A stretch of DNA of 7,100 nucleotides from Sphingobium sp. (GTDB taxonomy: Bacteria > Pseudomonadota > Alphaproteobacteria > Sphingomonadales > Sphingomonadaceae), in assembly GCA_020051025.1 (NCBI GenBank), contig JAGVJS010000231.1:1-7100 (forward strand). The letters are read 5' to 3'. The notes beneath the pieces were generated by a model. It ran no database searches. It saw only the letters and a list, made by a program, of their open reading frames with translations, and had not been told where the DNA came from. A program made the translations under genes and the position numbers. Shown piece after piece: positions 1 to 6,263 of this stretch (position 1 is its first letter; every line of letters starts with the position of its first letter).

Positions 1-285
1 ATAAAGACCCATGGCACCTTCTGCGACGACGAGTTGGACAGTTGTTGCGACTTGCGCGGCCAGCCCGCCCAGCACGGCGGGCGCCATGGCAAAGCCGTCA
101 AGATTGATCGAGGGCCGCCCGGTTGCGGCTTCGTGAAAGGCCGGGTCGATATAGTCCGGGCCGCATTTGCCCCCCTGCACGGCAAGGCCGCGATCGGCGA
201 AAGCGCGTTGCAGGCCGATCGTCACCATCGTCTTGCCCGCGCCAGAGGCGGGCGCGCCGACGATCAGCCCCTTGCCGAGCGTCAT
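1..285 (-). CDS. cobB: Cobyrinate a,c-diamide synthase (CobB/CbiA family), N-terminal part, cut by the window edge
   Basis: The frame starts at an ATG at 285 and stays open to base 1, giving 95 residues. It begins MTLGKGLIVGAP and carries a P-loop GAPASGAGKT (about residues 10-19), then GGKCGPDYIDPAFH and ATGRPSINLDGF. These are the family signatures of the CobB/CbiA ATP-dependent amidase N-terminal domain (K-x-G-P-D-[YF]-I-D-P). Known family role: glutamine- and ATP-dependent amidation of the a and c side chains of the corrin ring in cobalamin synthesis, in the cytoplasm. The C-terminal glutamine amidotransferase domain would lie beyond the window. The start overlaps the stop of the TetR gene by ATGA and has no clear Shine-Dalgarno sequence, so translation is probably coupled. 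A cobalamin gene behind an alcohol-dehydrogenase operon and its regulator is unexpected. No other cobalamin gene is visible, and whether a cob cluster continues to the left cannot be seen. The family call is firm. The subtype (CobB on hydrogenobyrinate or CbiA on cobyrinate) is not. Confidence 0.88.
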   Translation of the reverse strand, partial: MTLGKGLIVGAPASGAGKTMVTIGLQRAFADRGLAVQGGKCGPDYIDPAFHEAATGRPSINLDGFAMAPAVLGGLAAQVATTVQLVVAEGAMGLY

Positions 286-815
286 GCCGCAAAGCCGTGG
301 ATCAGGGCGGTCAGGCTGGCGTCGACGGCATCCTCAATCTCCACCAGCCGGGCAATGTCGCTGCCCTGCGGTCCGGTGGCAAAGCCGGTCCAGCCGGTGA
401 TCAGGGCCTGCACCGCCGACTGGATCATCATGCCGCGCCCGGTCGGCAGGCCGACCGACTGAACCTGCGCCCGCAGCCGGTCGGCGACCAGTTCCATCGA
501 CGCCATATGCGGAGGAGCCGCCGCGATCAGCAGCGCCGCATCGCGAGTCGCCCGCTGCTTGCGCCAGAGCGCCCGACCGAAACGAACCATCCAGTCCGTC
601 CACAAGCCACCCGGCGCGACATCGTCGAGCGCCTCCAGAAACAGCCGGCTGGACATCAGTGCCAACAGGCTCTGCTTGTCGCCGACATGACGGGCGAGCG
701 AGGGTGCCTTGGCGTCGAGCCGGGCCGCGACGTTGCGCAACGACACCGCCTCCAGCCCCTCTTCCTGCAACAGGGCGATCGCTTCATCGACGATGGCATC
801 ACGACTCAGTTTCAT
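282..815 (-). CDS. TetR/AcrR-family transcriptional regulator
   Basis: A 177-residue protein of usual or slightly short TetR length. Residues 1-50 form the three-helix DNA-binding domain: MKLSRDAIVDEAIALLQEEG (helix 1), SLRNVAARLDAKAPSLARHV (helix-turn-helix), then GDKQSLLALM leading into the core. The family pattern SLYxHFxxKxxLL appears as SLARHVGDKQSLL. The rest is a helical ligand-binding and dimerisation domain with no recognisable ligand signature. The start at 815 has AAGG five bases upstream. It lies 40 bp after the GMC gene, with no terminator-like hairpin seen in the gap, and overlaps the following cobB-like gene by 4 bp, so it probably belongs to the same transcript. TetR proteins usually repress their own or adjacent promoters and release DNA on binding a small molecule. 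The best candidate site is the inverted repeat at 5625-5646 at the head of the operon. That pairing is inference. Confidence 0.9.
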   Translation of the reverse strand: MKLSRDAIVDEAIALLQEEGLEAVSLRNVAARLDAKAPSLARHVGDKQSLLALMSSRLFLEALDDVAPGGLWTDWMVRFGRALWRKQRATRDAALLIAAAPPHMASMELVADRLRAQVQSVGLPTGRGMMIQSAVQALITGWTGFATGPQGSDIARLVEIEDAVDASLTALIHGFAA

Positions 816-855
816 GACCGCCTTGTGGCAAAGCCGCCGGCCCGCCGCCAGCGCC

Positions 856-2463
856 TCAGTTGCGGCGCAGCTTTTTCAGCAGATGGTCCGCGCCCTTGTC
901 GCCGATCATGATCGCGGTGGCATTGGTGTTGCCCGCCGGCAGGGTCGGCATGACGGAGGCGTCCGCCACCCACAGCCCATCCACGCCAAGGACGGCGAGA
1001 TCGGCATCGACCACGGCCTGCGTATCGTCGGCCCGACCCATCTTGGCCGTGCCGACCGGATGATAGAGCGGGATCGACGCCATGCGGACATAACCCCGCA
1101 ACTGCTCAGGATCGATCAGCGCCGCGCCGGGGCGCAATTCAGCCTTTATATGTGTCGCAATCGGTGTCTCGTTCAGGATGGCACGCGCGATACCGATTCC
1201 TTCGACAATCTGGTCGATATCATCGTCGCTGCCAAGCTGGCGATGTTCGATCTTGGGCGGCGCAAAAGGATCAGCAGAGCGCAGGCTGATCCGACCGCGA
1301 TGACTGGGGCGCATCAGCCCGACCAAGGTGGAGACGGACGGCGTCTTGCGCAGCATCAGCCGGCCCTGCTCGTCGAAGTCGAAGGCGAAGGCGGCGAAGC
1401 TGATCTGGAGATTGGGGGCGGGCAGGTCCGCGCGGCTCTTCACAAAGGCCTGGGCATGGCCGATCGCCGTGGTCAGCGCGCCGCGCCGGGCGAGGGCATA
1501 GCGCAGGACTTGCCATGCGCCGCGCAGCCCCTGCGCGTCGCTGTTGAGGGTCCGTACATCGACTTCGTTGACGACATGGGTGCCGACATGATCCTGAAGA
1601 TTGGTGCCGACGCCGGGGAGGTCGCGGACCACAGTGATGCCATGGGCGCGCAGATGATCAGCCGGGCCGATGCCGGACAGCATGAGGAGGCGCGGCGTGT
1701 TCATTGATCCGGCGCTCAGCACCACGCCATGGCGGGCGCGCAGGGTCTTCTCCACGCCATCCTGCCAGTAGACGATGCCGGTCGCGCGACCCTCCTCGAT
1801 CAGGATGCGCAACAGTTGGGCGCCCAGCAGGATCGTCGGTGCCTTGCCGCCGCGCCGTTCATGGAGATAGCCGCGTGCCGCCGAACAACGCTCGCCCTTG
1901 CGTTGGGACACCTGCACATAATCGACGCCTTCGGCATGCTCGCCGTTGAGGTCCGGCGATCGGGCAATGCCCGCCGCCTGCGCCGCCGCAATCCACTGGT
2001 CGGTGATGGGGTAACGCGCGCGGCCTTCCGAAACGGCGATCGGGCCGCCGGTGCCGCGCCACTGGTCGGCGCCGCGCTCATTATCCTCCATCCGGCGGAA
2101 ATAGGGCAGGACCGACTCATAGCCCCAGCCTGCCGCGCCCTGCCGCGCCCATTCGTCATAGTCCCAGCGATGGCCCCGAATGAACATCATGCCATTGAGG
2201 GCACTGCCGCCGCCCAGCATCTTGCCCGCCGGCCAGATATCCGCCCGGCCGCCCAGCGACGGGTCGGGTTCGACCTGATGGCACCAGTCATAGGCGGGGT
2301 TCTGGACGATGGCGCTGGTCAGCGCCGGGATGCGCGAGCGCATATGCCGGTCGGTCCCGCCTGCCTCGATCAGGGTGACGGACAGGCCCGCTTCGGCCAG
2401 CCGCCCGGTCATCGCGGACCCGGCCGATCCGCCGCCCACGACGATAATGTCGGTGTCTTCCAT
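856..2463 (-). CDS. GMC-family FAD-dependent alcohol dehydrogenase/oxidase (choline dehydrogenase-like)
   Basis: A 535-residue protein of full family length. An N-terminal Rossmann motif binds the ADP part of FAD: G10-x-G12-x-x-G15 with acidic E33 ending strand 2 (TLIEAG). GMC signature 1 lies at about 80-97 (GKMLGGGSALNGMMFIRG) and signature 2 at 252-267 (GSMNTPRLLMLSGIGP). The C-terminal catalytic pair is H468 in YHPVGTAKMG and N512 in AGNTNATA, 44 residues apart as in choline oxidase. Members oxidise primary or secondary alcohols to aldehydes or ketones. Sphingomonad relatives include the polyethylene glycol dehydrogenase PegA and choline dehydrogenase BetA, and the substrate here is not readable. 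There is no signal peptide, so the enzyme is cytoplasmic or on the inner face of the membrane. The start has AGGAA five to six bases upstream and lies 8 bp after the stop of the PQQ dehydrogenase gene, so the two are co-transcribed. Confidence 0.95.
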   Translation of the reverse strand: MEDTDIIVVGGGSAGSAMTGRLAEAGLSVTLIEAGGTDRHMRSRIPALTSAIVQNPAYDWCHQVEPDPSLGGRADIWPAGKMLGGGSALNGMMFIRGHRWDYDEWARQGAAGWGYESVLPYFRRMEDNERGADQWRGTGGPIAVSEGRARYPITDQWIAAAQAAGIARSPDLNGEHAEGVDYVQVSQRKGERCSAARGYLHERRGGKAPTILLGAQLLRILIEEGRATGIVYWQDGVEKTLRARHGVVLSAGSMNTPRLLMLSGIGPADHLRAHGITVVRDLPGVGTNLQDHVGTHVVNEVDVRTLNSDAQGLRGAWQVLRYALARRGALTTAIGHAQAFVKSRADLPAPNLQISFAAFAFDFDEQGRLMLRKTPSVSTLVGLMRPSHRGRISLRSADPFAPPKIEHRQLGSDDDIDQIVEGIGIARAILNETPIATHIKAELRPGAALIDPEQLRGYVRMASIPLYHPVGTAKMGRADDTQAVVDADLAVLGVDGLWVADASVMPTLPAGNTNATAIMIGDKGADHLLKKLRRN

Positions 2464-2471
2464 GATCGTTC

Positions 2472-4673
2472 CTAGAAATTGGACATGATGGCAGCGCTGG
2501 GCGCGTCGATCGGCTTGCCTGCGGCCTTCAGCTTCAACTCGCGGTCCCTTAGCGGTCCCTGCTCGGCGATCAGCCAGGCGTGGATGGCATCGACATCATC
2601 ATTGCTCAGCAGATCGTCCCAGCGCGGCATGCCATTGGGGAGCAGCAGGCCGTCGCGCACAATCTGGTTGAAGACATCATGTGTGCCCGGCTGCATCCGG
2701 CGCAGATCCGGCGCGGTGGAGTGCAGTTGGTTGCTGTGGCAGATGGCGCAATTCTGGAAGAACAGCCCCTGTCCCTTTGCGATGATTGCGGGCGTCACGC
2801 CGGGCTTTTGCGCGGGTGGTGCTTCCGCGGGTTCCAGCGGCGGCAAGGGCGTGGGCTGCGGCACCGGGCCGCCGTCCAGCTTGAACACCAGGATGCGGTT
2901 GGCATTGCCGTTGCGATAGGCCGCCGAATAGCGCGGCACATAGCCCCAACCGCCACCGCCAAAGCCGGTCGCAACCGCGATATATTGCACGCCCTTCACC
3001 CGATAGGTCATGGGCGCGGCCATGATCGAACTGCCGGTGTCGATTGCCTTGATCAGCTTGCCAGTGTCAGCGTCGCGCACGATCAGCTTGCCGCCGATCG
3101 TGCCATGGACGATCAGGCCCGACGCGGTGGAGAGCATACCCATCCGGTCCTGCCAGCCCTCGGTCGGGACCGACCAGCGCGCCTTGCCGGTCAGCGGGTC
3201 GATGGCGCGCAATTCGCTGCTATAGGGCTTGTCCTTCACCCACTGCATTTCGGGCAGCTTTTCCACCTGTTCCCGGATCGCGGGCGGCAACGTGGGCAGC
3301 ACCGCCTGCAATTGCGGAGTGAAGATCAGGGTCGTCTGGACATTGAGCGCCTTGGGCCGGCGTGCTTCCACCGGGGTGCCGGGCGGCACGGTGAACATCA
3401 GGTTCCCCATGTCCAGCACCGAGGCATAATAGCTCTTCCGCTCCGCGTCATAGGCGGCCGGATACCAGTTGCGCGCGCCCGCCGACGCCGGGAAGATGAG
3501 GCGCGGGCCGTTCCAGAAATCGGTGCGGTCCGGCGTCATCTGCGGCACGCCATCCTTGTCGAAGCCCTTGGTCCAGTTGGTCCGCACCAGCGGATTGACG
3601 CGCAGCGGCTTACCGGTTTCGCGGTCCAGCACGAACAGATAGCCGTTCTTGGGCGAATGGAGGATGACCGGGCGAACCTGCCCGTCCACCTCCATCTCTG
3701 TCAGCACCATCGGCTGGGTGGCGGTGAAGTCCCAGCTGTCGCCGGGCGTTTCCTGATAATGCCATTTGACCGCGCCGCTCTTCGCATCCAGCGCGACGAT
3801 GGACGAAAGATAGAGATTGGTGCCGCCCCTGGGCGATCGGGTGGCGATCGAATAGGGGCCGCCATTGCCGACGCCGATATAAACGGCGCCATATTTGGGA
3901 TCATAGTTGATCGCGTCCCAGACGGTGCCGCCGCCGCCAATGTCCCAGCGGCTCTTGGCGTCCCAGGTCTTGAGCGCAGCGTCGAGCGCCTTGTCCTCCT
4001 GCGGACCCTTCGCCGGATCATGGGGTACGGTGTAGAAGCGCCAGGCCTGCGTGCCGTCGGCGATCCGATAGGCAGTAACGTAACCGCGCGTGTCATATTC
4101 CGCGCCGGCATTGCCGAGGATGACGAGGTCGCCCGCCACTTCGGGCGCGCCGGTGCTGGTATAGCCGCGGCTGTGATCGACCACCGTGTCGACCTTCCAC
4201 AGGGTTTTGCCAGTTTTGGCGTCGAGCGCGTAGAGCATGCCGTCGAGCGCGCCGACCATCACCTTACCATTGGCGACGGCAACGCCGCGATTGGCCTGAT
4301 CGCAACAGGCGGAGCGGTTCGCCTGCATGTCCACCGCCGGCTCGAAAGTCCAGAGCGCCTTGCCGGTCGCTGCGTCGAGCGCATAGACGCGGCCGAGATT
4401 GCCGCTGGTATACATTACCCCATCGACCACCACCGGCGTCGCTTCCTGCACGCGACTGGTGTTGAGGTCATAGGACCAGGCGAGGCCGAGCTTGCCGGCA
4501 TTATCCTTGTCGATGTCGGTCAGGCGCGAATGATGGCTGCCCCAGACGTCGCCGCCGGTATAGGGCCAGTCGTCGCCGGCGCCGCTGGCGCCTGCTGGAC
4601 CGCGACCGGTGCAACTGGTCAGCGCCAGCAGCCCCGCTATGATCAGCAATGACTTTTTCATGCTGTTGATCAC
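2472..4673 (-). CDS. PQQ-dependent quinohemoprotein alcohol dehydrogenase with C-terminal cytochrome c, predicted lipoprotein
   Basis: A 733-residue, two-domain periplasmic enzyme. Residues 1-21 are a lipoprotein signal ending in a lipobox with Cys21 (LALTSC, then Thr at +2). The PQQ propeller (about 35-600) has repeated TGK-x-LW docking motifs and the vicinal pair C123-C124 in RSACCDQANRG. Likely metal ligands are E192 (GNAGAE) and N270 (GVGNG), with the catalytic base D315 in GDSWDFTATQP. The residue two past D315 is Thr317, not Asp, which fits a Ca-dependent enzyme and not the lanthanide (DYD) type. A proline-rich linker (601-625, ten prolines) leads to a heme-c domain with C642AICH646 and axial Met682 (NGMPRW). 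This is type II quinohemoprotein alcohol dehydrogenase architecture: alcohol to aldehyde, then PQQ, heme c and an external cytochrome or quinone. The start is GTG at 4673, overlapping the upstream stop as GTGA. An ATG at 4661 (MKKSLL) also gives a normal signal peptide. No PQQ biosynthesis gene is in the window. Confidence 0.95.
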   Translation of the reverse strand: MINSMKKSLLIIAGLLALTSCTGRGPAGASGAGDDWPYTGGDVWGSHHSRLTDIDKDNAGKLGLAWSYDLNTSRVQEATPVVVDGVMYTSGNLGRVYALDAATGKALWTFEPAVDMQANRSACCDQANRGVAVANGKVMVGALDGMLYALDAKTGKTLWKVDTVVDHSRGYTSTGAPEVAGDLVILGNAGAEYDTRGYVTAYRIADGTQAWRFYTVPHDPAKGPQEDKALDAALKTWDAKSRWDIGGGGTVWDAINYDPKYGAVYIGVGNGGPYSIATRSPRGGTNLYLSSIVALDAKSGAVKWHYQETPGDSWDFTATQPMVLTEMEVDGQVRPVILHSPKNGYLFVLDRETGKPLRVNPLVRTNWTKGFDKDGVPQMTPDRTDFWNGPRLIFPASAGARNWYPAAYDAERKSYYASVLDMGNLMFTVPPGTPVEARRPKALNVQTTLIFTPQLQAVLPTLPPAIREQVEKLPEMQWVKDKPYSSELRAIDPLTGKARWSVPTEGWQDRMGMLSTASGLIVHGTIGGKLIVRDADTGKLIKAIDTGSSIMAAPMTYRVKGVQYIAVATGFGGGGWGYVPRYSAAYRNGNANRILVFKLDGGPVPQPTPLPPLEPAEAPPAQKPGVTPAIIAKGQGLFFQNCAICHSNQLHSTAPDLRRMQPGTHDVFNQIVRDGLLLPNGMPRWDDLLSNDDVDAIHAWLIAEQGPLRDRELKLKAAGKPIDAPSAAIMSNF

Positions 4674-5584
4674 AGGGGCCAGCTTTCCTTGTGCGCCAGC
4701 ATCACGTCGCGCAGGCTCCTGGGCTTGCGGCCGGTGATCTTTTCCACCCAGTCGGTTTTCTGCGCGAAATAGCCTTCGCGGATCGACTGGCCGAAGGTGA
4801 CCATATCATCGCTGGACCAGGGGATCGGCCCGTCGGGGATGATGTCGGACGCATGGCGCGGAGCACCGAGCGAATCGAAATAGGCGAACATCGCCTCGTC
4901 ATCGACGGCTTCGACCAGAATCGGCTTGCCGGCCAATTCGCTGGCCATCGCCATCGCCTGCGGAATGGTGATGAGGTCGGGACCGGTTAGGACATAGGCC
5001 TGATTCTCATGCCCTGTCTGGGTCAGCACGCCCACGGCGGTCGCGACGCAATCGTCGCGGCTGACGAAGGCGACCGGGCCATCACCGCAATTGTCGGGCT
5101 TGCCGCCGAACATCAAAGCGGGGATCGTCATCGGCCCGGCGATCGCTTCGGCATATTGGCTGTCGCGCAAATGGGTCCAGGCCGCGCCGGACGCTTCGAT
5201 AATCTCCTCGGTGGCGCGATGGTCGTTCTTCACGATCGCCGGGTTGCCGGGTTCGTCGGCGGCTATGATCGAGGTGTAGACGATATGGCGGACACCGGCC
5301 GCGACCGCCACCTCCACCGCGTTGCGATGCTGGCCGACGCGGGTGCCGACGCGGGCGGTGCTGATCAGCAGCATCTTTTCGCCCCCGGCCATGGCGGCGG
5401 GCAGGCTGGCGGGATCATCGAAATCAGCGAAGCGGACGTCCGCGCCGCGGGCCGCCAGATCAGCCAGCCTCGCCGGTGCGCGGGTCAGCAATATCGCGTC
5501 CTGCGGTGCGATCTTTTCCAGCAGCAATTCCGCCGCCGCACGGCCGAACGCACCTGAAGCGCCTGAAATGATGATCTTCCCCAT
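4670..5584 (-). CDS. NmrA/QOR2-type NAD(P)-binding oxidoreductase (atypical SDR)
   Basis: 304 residues from the ATG at 5584. The N-terminus MGKIIISGASGAFG contains the G8-x-x-G11-x-x-G14 dinucleotide-binding loop directly after the first strand. Downstream EKMLLISTARVGTRVGQHRN, AAGVRHIVYTSIIAAD and a C-terminal segment containing TGRKPRSL resemble the NmrA-like, type 2 NAD(P)H:quinone oxidoreductase group (YtfG/QOR2). There is no classical Tyr-x-x-x-Lys active site, as expected for that group. A cytoplasmic role in reducing a quinone or carbonyl, or in redox sensing, is plausible, but the substrate is unknown. Start choice: 5584 has GAGAGGA about four bases upstream and puts the glycine loop at the usual distance. 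An in-frame ATG at 5602 would add MQARGR and has a weaker AGAG. This is the first gene of the minus-strand operon, and its stop overlaps the GTG of the PQQ dehydrogenase gene by 4 bp. Confidence 0.88.
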   Translation of the reverse strand: MGKIIISGASGAFGRAAAELLLEKIAPQDAILLTRAPARLADLAARGADVRFADFDDPASLPAAMAGGEKMLLISTARVGTRVGQHRNAVEVAVAAGVRHIVYTSIIAADEPGNPAIVKNDHRATEEIIEASGAAWTHLRDSQYAEAIAGPMTIPALMFGGKPDNCGDGPVAFVSRDDCVATAVGVLTQTGHENQAYVLTGPDLITIPQAMAMASELAGKPILVEAVDDEAMFAYFDSLGAPRHASDIIPDGPIPWSSDDMVTFGQSIREGYFAQKTDWVEKITGRKPRSLRDVMLAHKESWPL

Positions 5585-5624
5585 GCGTCCTCTCGCTTGC
5601 ATGATCTGCTCTCTTGTTGCAGAT

Positions 5625-5646
5625 AATCGTAACGAATGTTATTATT
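5625..5646. promoter_or_regulatory. Candidate repressor operator (22-bp inverted repeat)
   Basis: The sequence reads AAT-cg-TAAC-gaat-GTTA-tt-ATT: seven of nine base pairs match across a 4-base centre, with a perfect inner core TAAC/GTTA at 5630-5641. Size and symmetry suit a TetR-family dimer. It fills the spacer and covers most of the -10 of the candidate minus-strand promoter, the classic position for repression. The obvious candidate binder is the TetR protein encoded at 282-815 in the same operon. This is inference, because no known site for this protein is available to compare. Confidence 0.4.
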
Positions 5647-5653
5647 GCGTCAA
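5626..5653 (-). promoter_or_regulatory. Candidate sigma-70 promoter for the minus-strand alcohol dehydrogenase operon
   Basis: Read on the minus strand, TTGACG (5653 to 5648) matches the -35 consensus TTGACA at five of six positions. After a 16-bp spacer, TACGAT (5631 to 5626) matches the -10 consensus TATAAT at four of six, including the conserved TA at the start and T at the end. Transcription would start near 5619, about 35 bases before the ATG at 5584. Found by eye in a region where some match is expected by chance. Confidence 0.4.
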
Positions 5654-5665
5654 GCCATAGATGCC

Positions 5666-5673
5666 AAGGAGAG
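5666..5673 (+). promoter_or_regulatory. Ribosome binding site that sets the start of the SnoaL-like gene
   Basis: AAGGAGAG is a strong Shine-Dalgarno sequence with 8 bases between it and the ATG at 5682. The alternative in-frame ATG at 5661 lies upstream of this site, has no comparable sequence before it, and would place the Shine-Dalgarno inside the coding region. This supports 5682 as the true start. Confidence 0.75.
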
Positions 5674-5681
5674 TGACTATC

Positions 5682-6179
5682 ATGCCTTCCCTTCCGATCG
5701 AGGACCGGATCGCGCTGCAAGACCTGATCGCCGCCTATAGCTGGGCGCTCGATACCGGCGATGTCGACGGGCTGGTCGCCTGTTTCACGCCGGACGCGCG
5801 CATGGTGGAGGAGGTGTTCGACGATCCCGACATATGGGAAGGACATGAGGGGATTCGCGGGATCGCCGAACATTATCGCAATGCGCCGGGCTTTCCGGGC
5901 CGCCAGCATCATGTGACGCAGACGCAATATACGGCGCAGGCGGATGGGAGTTGCACCATGCGCTCCTTCGCCTTCGTGACGGAGTGCGAGGGCGAGCCGC
6001 CCTATCTGCTGCGCTTTGCCGGATGGTATGACGATCATGCGGTCAAGGGTTCGGACGGCCAGTGGCGCTTCCATCGCCGCACGGTGCGATTGTGGGATGG
6101 CGAGGTGCTGAAGAATTTCCCGGGGCGCGGGGAATGGGTGCCGCGCAAGCGGCCGGATTCGCTGATTATCCGGCGGTGA
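5682..6179 (+). CDS. SnoaL-like / NTF2-fold protein (SnoaL_4 type)
   Basis: 165 residues. The N-terminus IEDRIALQDLIAAYSWALDT, followed by GDVDGLVACFTPDARMVEE, is the typical opening of the SnoaL_4/NTF2-like fold: a long first helix, then D-x-D-x-L-x-x-x-F-x-x-D-A. The motif W-E-G-H-E-G-I-R (about residues 46-53) and the QHHVTQTQY strand are also usual in this family, and the C-terminus carries the WRFHRRTVRLW strand. Fold members include small polyketide cyclases, dehydratases such as BaiE and scytalone dehydratase, and isomerases, as well as many without known activity. No catalytic assignment is safe here. There is no signal peptide, so it is cytoplasmic. It is divergent from the alcohol dehydrogenase operon and shares its control region, so it may act on the same compound or its oxidation product. 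The start at 5682 is chosen on a strong Shine-Dalgarno sequence. Confidence 0.88.
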   Translation: MPSLPIEDRIALQDLIAAYSWALDTGDVDGLVACFTPDARMVEEVFDDPDIWEGHEGIRGIAEHYRNAPGFPGRQHHVTQTQYTAQADGSCTMRSFAFVTECEGEPPYLLRFAGWYDDHAVKGSDGQWRFHRRTVRLWDGEVLKNFPGRGEWVPRKRPDSLIIRR

Positions 6180-6200
6180 TTGGAGCACCGGGCCTCGAAC

Positions 6201-6260
6201 AAAATCCGTTCGGCCCTTCGACAAGCCCAGGAGAGCCTGTCGAAGGGCCGAACGGATTTT
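6201..6260. terminator. Perfect inverted repeat, probable bidirectional terminator (dispersed-repeat type)
   Basis: The left arm 6201-6222 and right arm 6239-6260 are perfect 22-bp reverse complements, beginning AAAATCCGTTCGG and ending CCGAACGGATTTT. One more A-T pair extends the stem to 23 bp around a 14-base loop. The stem is GC-rich in the centre with AT at both feet, so each strand ends in a T run after the stem (TTTTATCTT on plus, TTTTG on minus). It lies 21 bp after the plus-strand stop at 6179 and 3 bp after the minus-strand stop at 6264, exactly between convergent genes, which supports termination of both. The inner part CCTTCGACAAGC resembles a short repeat I associate with many sphingomonad genomes, so it may be a mobile REP-like element reused as a terminator. 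Confidence 0.8.
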
Positions 6261-6263
6261 ATC

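Larger units (their letters stand above)
5585..5681. promoter_or_regulatory. Divergent intergenic regulatory region
   Basis: These 97 bases separate the divergent start codons of the QOR2-like gene (minus) and the SnoaL-like gene (plus). The core, about 5621-5647, is strikingly AT-rich compared with the rest of the window, as expected for a promoter. For the minus strand there is a fair -35/-10 pair (listed separately). For the plus strand the best pair I find is weak: TTGTTG at 5614-5619 and TGTTAT at 5637-5642 with a 17-bp spacer, which would put the start of transcription near 5650. Both would overlap the inverted repeat at 5625-5646, so one bound repressor could silence both directions. 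Confidence 0.65.

Noticed and set aside
123..911. A 262-codon plus-strand open frame antisense to the TetR and cobB-like genes
   Set aside because: Its translation is Arg/Gln/Pro-rich with no motif, whereas the minus strand gives clear TetR and CobB signatures.
2580..4652. A 690-codon open frame on the plus strand, antisense to the PQQ dehydrogenase gene
   Set aside because: Long antisense frames are expected in GC-rich coding DNA. The translation is rich in Arg, His, Gly and Ala with no domain motif, while the opposite strand encodes a complete, motif-perfect enzyme.
2472..4673. Methanol dehydrogenase (MxaF/XoxF) identity for the PQQ enzyme
   Set aside because: Those enzymes lack the fused C-terminal heme-c domain seen here, and the lanthanide DYD signature is absent. 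The architecture is that of quinohemoprotein alcohol dehydrogenases.
5333..5356. Near-perfect 12-bp tandem repeat (GCCGACGCGGGT / GCCGACGCGGGC) in the QOR2-like gene
   Set aside because: It encodes the RVGTRVG part of the family's V-G-x-R-x-x-Q-H segment without apparent added length, so it looks like codon coincidence and not an expansion.
5623..5645. Alternative palindrome ATAAT...ATTAT centred one to two bases away from the proposed operator
   Set aside because: Only the outer five bases and one inner pair match. The 5625-5646 reading has a better paired core (TAAC/GTTA plus AAT/ATT).
5460..6224. A 254-codon minus-strand open frame spanning the divergent promoter and the SnoaL-like gene
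   Set aside because: It crosses the intergenic region and overlaps two well-supported genes in other frames, with no family motif. It is a composition artefact.
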